A DNA stretch of 11,249 nt from assembly GCA_017386805.1 (NCBI GenBank), contig JAFOGM010000297.1, positions 1 to 11,249 of the forward strand, read 5' to 3'. Below are positions 6,580 to 11,249 of the stretch, in pieces; positions within the stretch are counted from its first letter, which is position 1, and the number at the start of each line of letters is the position of its first letter. A program made the position numbers and the translations under genes. Below the pieces are notes generated by a model, which worked only from the letters and a program-made list of their open reading frames with translations, ran no database searches and was not told the origin of the DNA. This DNA is from Bacillota bacterium. GTDB lineage: Bacteria > Bacillota > Clostridia > Peptostreptococcales > Anaerovoracaceae.

Positions 6580-6607
6580 CTTAAACGCGAGTGAGTTCGC
6601 GTGTAAG
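6580..6607 (-). promoter_or_regulatory. Intergenic hairpin between permease and binding-protein genes
   Basis: Eleven bases at 6580-6590 pair with 6597-6607 with one mismatch around a 6-nt loop; the core is ACGCGA/TCGCGT. There is no U tract, so it is not a standard terminator. It lies in an 86-nt gap, the longest within the transporter genes, about 32 nt before the start of the binding-protein gene. A 5' stabilising structure giving more binding protein than permease is a reasonable inference. Confidence 0.55.
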
Positions 6608-6634
6608 CCGTTGTTGGGAAGACGCGATCTGTGT

Positions 6635-8287
6635 TTACAGATTGATGTCTTCACTCTTACTGATCTTCAGGTAAGCCAGCAGGGAAATGGTGGTCACCAG
6701 AGTCAGGATAGATGCGAAAGCAGCGGCTAAGCCGTAGTTTCCGCGGGTGATGGCTACGTAAGTAGACATCGTCAGAGTAATACTCTTGTTGTTATACAGG
6801 ATGATGGAAGAGGACAGTTCGGTAACGATGGCTACCCAGCTCAGGATAGCACCGGATAAGATGCCGTTGGCCATCATGGGCACTGTGATCTTCATGAATG
6901 TCTTTAACTTGGAAGCGCCGAGAGAGATGGCGGCTTCTTCGATGCTTAAGGATATCTGCATCAGGGTCGCCGTAGCCGATCGGATGGTGTACGGCAATCT
7001 TCGAATAACGAAGGAGATGACCATGATAGCTAAGGTACCGGTCAGTGCGAAGGGCTTCTTACCGAAGGCCATCAGCAGAGCTAAACCGATAACCGCACCG
7101 GGCATGATGTAGGGCAGCATGGAAATCGTATCGATGGCGTTGTTCAGAGCGCTGGAACGACGAACGACCAGATATGCGATCAGAACCGCGATGACGATGA
7201 TGATTGCCAGAGCGATGACACCCAGCAGGGCGGTGTTTCCGATGGAACGACCCAGCAGCTTCTTCATAGCCTGTTCGTAATTTCCGAGAGAGAAGCCCGG
7301 CTTGAAGATGGCACCGGAGCAGTTGCGGAAGGACAGGTAGATGATGTACAGCTGCGGCATGAAGGCTACGCCTACCAGCAGGTAGCAGTACAGGTGCATC
7401 AGGATACCGCTGATACCCTTGCAATTCTTCTTTTCCACCGGGTGAAGCGCGTTCATGGAGAACTTATAGCGGCTGGTGGCCCATTTCTGGAAGAAGAATA
7501 CGATAGCGGTTACGAATACGGCGATGACAGCTAACGCAGCAGCGAAGTTGTAGTCACGGCCGGTTTCACCTAAGTACTGGTTATAGATCAGTACCGGGAA
7601 GGTCTGGAAACCTTCGCCCAGCAGCATCGGAGTACCGAAGTCTGCGAAGGCCTGCATGAATACCATCAGACCAGCGGCCAGGATGGTGGGCATGGACAGT
7701 GCAAGTACGATGTTGAACAGACGTCTCACGCCGGTGCAGCCCATGTTAGCAGAAGCTTCCATTAAGGTGTTATCGATGTTCTTGAAGGCCCCGTTCATGT
7801 AGATGAATACCAGGGGGAAGAACTTCAGGGACTGTACGATCAGGATCCCCTTGAAGCCGTAGATGCTTCCTAAGGTGATTCCGAAGACTTCCTTTAAGAA
7901 TACGGTGATGGCACCGGAACGGCCCAGCAGCATGATCCAGGAGTACGCACCGATGAAGGGAGCGGACATGGAACACAGGATGGACATGACGAACAACAGC
8001 TTTGCGCCTTTGATCTTATAGAAAGAGTAGAAGTAGGCGATGGGGATACCCAGAAGCAGGGATACCGCGGTTACGGTGATGGTAACCTTCATACTGTTGA
8101 CAATGGTTCCGGTGTAGTAGCTCTTGCTGAAGAATTTCTGGAACTGTTCCAGGGTGAAGTTTCCTTCCGGAGAGATCACGGATTCTTTCAGCAGACCGAA
8201 CATGGGGTAGACCAGGAAGAACAGGAACGATGCCAGAAGCACGATCGAGACCACGGTCCACACTTCAAGTTTACGTTTCTTTGTCAT
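6635..8287 (-). CDS. ABC transporter permease, two fused MetI-type domains (Fe3+/AfuB-like class)
   Basis: This 550-aa inner-membrane protein has two permease units in one chain, the arrangement of FbpB/AfuB. Unit 1 (about 1-270) has membrane segments near 11-33, 65-90, 97-122, 145-166, 196-216 and 245-266, and an EAA coupling loop at about 177-196 (EASANMGCTGVRRL). Unit 2 (about 293-545) repeats the plan, with an EAA loop at 451-470 (EAAISLGASKLKTF) and segments near 297-319, 350-375, 388-408, 415-430, 472-490 and 517-540. The EAA loops contact the ATPase encoded immediately upstream. AGGAGG lies 6 nt before ATG 8287, in a 14-nt gap after the ATPase stop, so the two are almost certainly cotranscribed. 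Pairing with the lipoprotein gene downstream completes an importer. Nothing in the permease alone identifies the substrate. Confidence 0.93.
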   Translation of the reverse strand: MTKKRKLEVWTVVSIVLLASFLFFLVYPMFGLLKESVISPEGNFTLEQFQKFFSKSYYTGTIVNSMKVTITVTAVSLLLGIPIAYFYSFYKIKGAKLLFVMSILCSMSAPFIGAYSWIMLLGRSGAITVFLKEVFGITLGSIYGFKGILIVQSLKFFPLVFIYMNGAFKNIDNTLMEASANMGCTGVRRLFNIVLALSMPTILAAGLMVFMQAFADFGTPMLLGEGFQTFPVLIYNQYLGETGRDYNFAAALAVIAVFVTAIVFFFQKWATSRYKFSMNALHPVEKKNCKGISGILMHLYCYLLVGVAFMPQLYIIYLSFRNCSGAIFKPGFSLGNYEQAMKKLLGRSIGNTALLGVIALAIIIVIAVLIAYLVVRRSSALNNAIDTISMLPYIMPGAVIGLALLMAFGKKPFALTGTLAIMVISFVIRRLPYTIRSATATLMQISLSIEEAAISLGASKLKTFMKITVPMMANGILSGAILSWVAIVTELSSSIILYNNKSITLTMSTYVAITRGNYGLAAAFASILTLVTTISLLAYLKISKSEDINL

Positions 8288-8301
8288 GGCGCACCTCCTG
8301 A

Positions 8302-9420
8302 CTACGCGTTAGCGCAATCGTTCTGAACGCCGGTGAGCATATTGTCAGAACCATCGGCGGTGAAGATGTTGACCTTGTCTGTGTTCAGAGTCAACTTGAT
8401 CATGGTACCGGGTTCGATAATGCTGTCGATGGAGGATTCCTGAATGATTTCCACTTCTTCGCCGCTTTCCAGATGTACGAAGTAGTGAGTCATCAGACCT
8501 AAGAAGACGCAATCGTCAACCTTAGCCAGGATACCTTCGTCGTGAGTTTCGGGATTCAGCAGGAATTCTTCGGGACGAACGGATAATACGATGTCCTGAT
8601 CTTCCTTGTACTGTTCCTTCAGATTGGTCATTTCTGCCTTGTATCCGCCGGGAGTAACGATGTAGGTCTTACCGTCCTTCACTTCCAGCTTACCATTCAG
8701 CACGTTGGAACGGCCGATGAAGGTGGATACGAACAGGTTGGCGGGTCTCTGGTAAATATTCTTGGGAGTACCTACGTGCTGGATCACACCGGCGCTCATA
8801 ACTGCGATTCTGTCGGAAACCGCCATGGCTTCTTCCTGGTCGTGAGTTACGTATACGGTGGTGATACCGACACTGTGCTGGATCTGATTGATAACATTAC
8901 GCATTTCCACACGCAGCTTTGCGTCCAGGTTGGACAACGGTTCGTCGAACAGCAGTACGTCCGGTTCGATGCAGAGCGCTCTGGCTAAGGCAACACGCTG
9001 CTGCTGGCCGCCGGACAGACGTTCCGGAAGACGGTCGGCATATTCATCTACATGCATCAGAGCCATGAACTTGTCCGCCTGCTCCTTGACTTTGTCAGCA
9101 GGCATCTTCTTGTTCTTCAGACCGAATTCTACGTTTTTACGAACGGTCATGTGGGGGAAGATCGCGTAATTCTGGAATACCATACCGATGTTTCTCTTGG
9201 CAGGGTCCAGATCGTTGATTCTGCGATCGTTGAAGTAGAAATCGCCGCCTTCAATGCTGTTGAAACCAGCAATCATTCGCAGAAGGGTGGTCTTACCGCA
9301 GCCGGAAGGACCCAGCAGGGTGAAGAATTCACCTTCTTTGATTTCCAGATTCAGATCGGGGATGATTACGTTGTCACCGTACTTTTTCAGTGCGTGACGG
9401 ATGGAAATGTTATCACTCAC
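8302..9420 (-). CDS. ABC transporter ATP-binding protein (FbpC/PotA-like, with C-terminal TOBE region)
   Basis: This 372-aa cytoplasmic ATPase powers the importer encoded downstream. It has Walker A GPSGCGKT (37-44), Q-loop Q83 (VFQNYAIFP), signature LSGGQ (135-139), Walker B VLLFDE (155-160), D-loop SNLDA and H-loop H193 (VTHDQEEA). Residues from about 235 form the OB/TOBE-type tail typical of the FbpC/PotA/MalK group (SVRPEEF and following), which can bind substrate or regulators. The start is GTG at 9420: AGGAG at 9428-9432 lies 7 nt before it, and family alignment expects the protein to begin there. It is the first gene after a consensus promoter. No mutation of a catalytic residue is seen. 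Its sequence class does not separate iron, polyamine, phosphonate and sugar-phosphate uptake. Confidence 0.94.
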   Translation of the reverse strand: MSDNISIRHALKKYGDNVIIPDLNLEIKEGEFFTLLGPSGCGKTTLLRMIAGFNSIEGGDFYFNDRRINDLDPAKRNIGMVFQNYAIFPHMTVRKNVEFGLKNKKMPADKVKEQADKFMALMHVDEYADRLPERLSGGQQQRVALARALCIEPDVLLFDEPLSNLDAKLRVEMRNVINQIQHSVGITTVYVTHDQEEAMAVSDRIAVMSAGVIQHVGTPKNIYQRPANLFVSTFIGRSNVLNGKLEVKDGKTYIVTPGGYKAEMTNLKEQYKEDQDIVLSVRPEEFLLNPETHDEGILAKVDDCVFLGLMTHYFVHLESGEEVEIIQESSIDSIIEPGTMIKLTLNTDKVNIFTADGSDNMLTGVQNDCANA

Positions 9421-9427
9421 GATGATT

Positions 9428-9432
9428 CTCCT
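9428..9432 (-). promoter_or_regulatory. Ribosome binding site fixing the GTG start of the ABC ATPase
   Basis: AGGAG on the minus strand is 7 nt before GTG 9420, and no in-frame ATG is better placed. Confidence 0.8.
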
Positions 9433-9494
9433 CTCTATTTTAATGATGTTTTCTGGATGTATTATAAAGGTACATGTTGTATTTATAATAGATT

Positions 9495-9523
9495 ATTATA
9501 ATATTTTCTCCAAATTGTGTCAA
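9495..9523 (-). promoter_or_regulatory. Perfect-consensus sigma-A promoter of the transporter/sugar-phosphate operon
   Basis: On the minus strand TTGACA (9518-9523) and TATAAT (9495-9500) are separated by exactly 17 bp, with an AT-rich spacer end. The transcript would start near 9487 and give a leader of about 65 nt before the GTG start. A full-consensus promoter would be strong, so repression is expected; repeated half-sites overlap its -35 box. Confidence 0.88.
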
Positions 9524-9544
9524 CTTTTTGACAATTGTTGACAA
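9518..9544. promoter_or_regulatory. Operator-like array of three TTGACA-type half-sites spaced 10 bp
   Basis: TGTCAA (9518-9523, the -35 box itself) forms a perfect inverted repeat with TTGACA (9528-9533) across CTTT. A further TTGACAA lies at 9538-9544, in direct repeat with TTGACAA at 9528-9534. Start-to-start spacing is exactly 10 bp, about one helical turn, so a protein could read all three from one DNA face. A repressor site is the simplest reading, but no regulator gene is present in the window. Confidence 0.55.
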
Positions 9545-9600
9545 CGATTGAGAAACGTTGCAATTTCAATCATTATGGATGATTGTTTTAATTAAAAGAA

Positions 9601-9628
9601 AAAACTGTTCCGGGATAGGAACAGTTTT
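9601..9628 (-). terminator. Intrinsic terminator of the LysM protein gene
   Basis: An 11-bp perfect stem (AAAACTGTTCC at 9601-9611 with 9618-9628) closes a 6-nt loop. On the minus strand it is followed by TTTTCTTTT-type sequence. It lies about 54 nt past the LysM stop and insulates the operon promoter. The plus-strand side also ends in eight T, so it could work both ways, though no plus-strand gene reads into it. Confidence 0.85.
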
Positions 9629-9681
9629 TTTTAAACTAATTTTCGTTTACATTAGAATCGATAATACAATATTCTGTTGCA

Positions 9682-10500
9682 TTATTTCGGAATACAAATC
9701 ATGGTTCCAACTTTGGAAAAATCCTGGACGGTCAGATCCGGATTTGCCATCATCAGGCGGTCCGAAATCATCAGATATCTCTGACTGATGGTGTCCAGGG
9801 TATCGCCCCGACGTACGGTGTACATTTCGGAACAGCCGGTGGAATCGTCTTCAATGGGAAGGCAGAGAGTCAGGCCTTCCAGAGAACCGGTAAAATCGAT
9901 GTCCGGGTTGGAGCAGAGCAGCTGACCGTAGGTCAGATCGAACCGATCCAGGATCCGCGTCAGTGTATCGCCGCGCTGAGTAGCGTAAGCTTTTCCGCCG
10001 TAGCAATCCGGCATGGAAGGCCGGTTGCCGGAACCCTGATCGGGCATGGGGGACGGCATTGGGGACGGCATCGGCGCAGGCGCCGGAATCGGAACGCAGA
10101 TGATGTCGCCTACGCGGAGGTTGTAGGGATCCATGGAGGGGTTTGCTTTCATCAGGGCATCCAGTGTCACCCCGTATTTTTTCGCGATCATGTACAGGGT
10201 ATCGCCTTTGACGATGGTATGTTTCATCCCATCACAGATCACCGGTGTGGGTAGGATTGGTGTGTCTGGGCGGGCAGGGACCTGGGGATCTGCGGGATTT
10301 TTTACAGGGATGCAGAGCTGCTGGCCGGCTTTTAGATTGTAGGGATTCAGGATCCGGTTCACCTGCATCAGATGAGCCACGGGGATCCCGTAAGCCTGGG
10401 AGATGGAGTAGAGCGTATCCCCGGCTTTTACCGTGTAGATCTCCATACACTGGTTCTGGGGAAACTGGGGATCGGGACACTTGTAAGTATCAATGGACAT
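9682..10500 (-). CDS. Four-repeat LysM protein without signal peptide
   Basis: This 272-aa protein is built from four LysM modules at about 19-66, 92-138, 170-216 and 224-271. Each begins with an xYTVxxGDTL-like stretch (for example YTVKAGDTL, YTVRRGDTL) and ends with a C-x-P segment. LysM binds N-acetylglucosamine in peptidoglycan or chitin. A Pro/Ala/Met linker (about 139-153) with repeated S-P-M-P separates modules 2 and 3. There is no N-terminal signal peptide or membrane segment, and no catalytic domain. Ten cysteines are present (C8, C18, C63, C89, C135, C166, C196, C213, C223, C269). Signal-less LysM proteins are known in spore coat assembly (SafA-type), so a spore-envelope role is possible but not shown. 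GAGGTG at 10508-10513 is 7 nt before ATG 10500. It is a single-gene unit with its own terminator. Confidence 0.9.
   Translation of the reverse strand: MSIDTYKCPDPQFPQNQCMEIYTVKAGDTLYSISQAYGIPVAHLMQVNRILNPYNLKAGQQLCIPVKNPADPQVPARPDTPILPTPVICDGMKHTIVKGDTLYMIAKKYGVTLDALMKANPSMDPYNLRVGDIICVPIPAPAPMPSPMPSPMPDQGSGNRPSMPDCYGGKAYATQRGDTLTRILDRFDLTYGQLLCSNPDIDFTGSLEGLTLCLPIEDDSTGCSEMYTVRRGDTLDTISQRYLMISDRLMMANPDLTVQDFSKVGTMICIPK
10043..10078 (-). repeat. Three 12-bp tandem units encoding the S-P-M-P linker
   Basis: Two near-identical 12-bp units (GGCATGGGGGAC at 10043-10054, GGCATTGGGGAC at 10055-10066) and a diverged third (10067-10078) encode the Pro-rich linker of the LysM protein. In-frame units of this kind can change copy number by slippage without breaking the frame. 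Confidence 0.7.
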
Positions 10501-10538
10501 GGTCGTTCACCTCATTATGATAAAGTTTTGCAGAAGCA

Positions 10539-10567
10539 TATATAATATGTTATTTCTGTGAAGTCAA
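10539..10567 (-). promoter_or_regulatory. Candidate promoter of the LysM gene
   Basis: On the minus strand TTGACT (10562-10567) is followed 17 bp later by TATATA (10539-10544), 39 bp before ATG 10500. The -10 box is only a partial match. CATATTAT in the same place also resembles -10 elements of sporulation sigma factors, but no matching -35 element was seen. Confidence 0.4.
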
Positions 10568-10634
10568 AAATGTGCTATGGCTTTTGTCCGAAAAACGAGA
10601 TATACTGGATATTACTATTTTAATGAAATTTCAA

Positions 10635-10640
10635 GAGGTG
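10635..10640 (+). promoter_or_regulatory. Ribosome binding site fixing the TTG start of the M50 protease
   Basis: GAGGTG lies 5 nt before TTG 10646. The next in-frame ATG (10673) has no comparable site. Confidence 0.7.
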
Positions 10641-10645
10641 TCAGA

Positions 10646-11249
10646 TTGAGAAAGAAATTATATGAAAACAGAATGCTGCTTTTGCTGGTGGTCATACTGG
10701 CAGCGGAGCGCATTTCCGATATGGCAGTGGGGGGAGGTTCCCTGGGAGCTTCGGCGGGAAAGTGGATCATGGAGACGTTGATGATGCTTCCTGCGATCCT
10801 GATCGGCCTGTCCTTCCATGAATTTGCTCACGCGAAGGCATCCCAGATGCTGGGCGACCCGACGCCGGCGTATTTCGGCCGCGTATCCATGAATCCCAAG
10901 GCGCACATGGACCCCATGGGCTTTGTGTCGCTCTTGTTTCTGGGCTTTGGCTGGGGGATCCCCGTTCCGGTGGATTCCCGGTTTTACAAGAACCGCAGAG
11001 TGGGCGAAATCATCGTCGGTCTGGCCGGCGTTGTGACTAACCTGGTGATTGCCGTGATGGTGGGTCTGATCATCAAGCTGTTTGTGGTGATCAGTCCGGA
11101 ATTCGTACTCAGCAGCTTCGGCAGTATTCTAATGTATATTCTGATGCGGATCTGTTGGACCAACCTGCTGCTGATGGCCTTCAACCTGATCCCCTGTCCG
11201 CCGCTGGACGGCTTCAACGTACTGGCCAACGTGTTTGGTTTTGCGGAAA
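10646..11249 (+). CDS. M50-family site-2-protease-like membrane metalloprotease (partial, right end off window)
   Basis: The plus-strand frame is open from TTG 10646 to the right edge (201 codons), and the C-terminus is missing. Membrane segments are seen at about 11-20, 44-64, 91-106, 121-149 and 160-185. The zinc-binding motif HEFAH is at 58-62 in a hydrophobic segment (LIGLSFHEFAHAKASQMLGD), and the second family motif NLIPCPPLDG (180-189) supplies the third ligand D188. This is the compact M50B layout of small bacterial site-2 protease homologues, without a PDZ domain in the visible part. Such enzymes cut substrates within the membrane, for example anti-sigma factors, but the substrate here is unknown. 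A GAGGTG site 5 nt upstream supports TTG. The gene is divergent from the LysM gene across 145 bp. Confidence 0.92.
   Translation, partial: MRKKLYENRMLLLLVVILAAERISDMAVGGGSLGASAGKWIMETLMMLPAILIGLSFHEFAHAKASQMLGDPTPAYFGRVSMNPKAHMDPMGFVSLLFLGFGWGIPVPVDSRFYKNRRVGEIIVGLAGVVTNLVIAVMVGLIIKLFVVISPEFVLSSFGSILMYILMRICWTNLLLMAFNLIPCPPLDGFNVLANVFGFAE

Noticed and set aside
5526..6584. A 352-codon plus-strand open frame antisense to the binding-protein gene
   Set aside because: It lies in a mirror frame of a gene with a clear signal peptide, ribosome binding site and family motifs. Its translation is rich in Ser, Val, Gln and Phe without recognisable domains, as expected from complementing that gene's codons.
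5490..9420. Calling the transporter a ferric iron importer
   Set aside because: The architecture fits that class, but the binding protein lacks the adjacent tyrosine pair and the neighbours are sugar-phosphate enzymes, so the substrate label would be misleading.
9548..9563. TTGAGAAACGTTGCAA as a catabolite (cre) or LacI-type operator upstream of the promoter
   Set aside because: It is only half-symmetric and its TG-to-CG spacing does not match the cre pattern.
10541..10546. Plus-strand TATAAT as the -10 box of the M50 gene
   Set aside because: No acceptable -35 box lies 16-18 bp upstream. TATACT at 10601-10606 also lacks a good -35 partner, so no promoter was assigned.
1..11249. tRNA, rRNA, CRISPR arrays, insertion sequences, phage genes
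   Set aside because: No cloverleaf, spaced repeat array, transposase or phage gene was recognised on either strand. Known riboswitch classes were not recognised by eye, though a covariance-model search could still find one in the araD leader.

Overview
The window looks like part of a Gram-positive, low-to-mid-GC Bacillota chromosome, most likely class Clostridia. Supporting signs are strong purine-rich ribosome binding sites, a lipoprotein signal with an L-A-A-C lipobox, a signal-less multi-LysM protein of the kind common in spore-formers, and AraM-family sn-glycerol-1-phosphate dehydrogenases. The genus cannot be fixed from the sequence alone.

Layout. From about 9.5 kb down to position 1, nine genes run on the minus strand with short gaps. 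A perfect-consensus sigma-A promoter (TTGACA, 17 bp, TATAAT) at 9495-9523 opens the cluster. The order in transcription is: ABC ATPase (GTG start), fused two-domain permease, lipid-anchored solute-binding protein, a 184-nt structured gap, an L-ribulose-5-phosphate 4-epimerase (AraD), an AraM-family dehydrogenase, a phosphomannomutase-like HAD protein, a second AraM-family dehydrogenase, and two tandem MgtC/SapB membrane proteins. The last of these runs off the left edge. Several ribosome binding sites overlap the stop codon of the gene before, which supports one operon with translational coupling.

Upstream of that promoter lie an intrinsic terminator (9601-9628) and the gene it ends, a 272-aa protein with four LysM repeats (minus strand). 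Divergent from it, on the plus strand, is the start of an M50 site-2-protease-like membrane metalloprotease. It begins with TTG and is cut by the right edge.

How the genes may work together (inference). The transporter has the architecture of the Fe3+/AfuABC class, but its binding protein has no adjacent tyrosine pair of the ferric-binding type. AfuABC is an example of a system in this class that imports sugar phosphates. With an epimerase, two polyol-phosphate-type dehydrogenases and a sugar-phosphate HAD enzyme downstream, the operon could import a phosphorylated sugar or polyol and convert it to central intermediates. The gene content echoes the Bacillus subtilis araD-araL-araM-araNPQ segment, but the HAD and transporter belong to different families and the dehydrogenase is duplicated. 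This unassigned pathway, its phased operator-like repeats and its alternative-hairpin leader are the points most worth following up.
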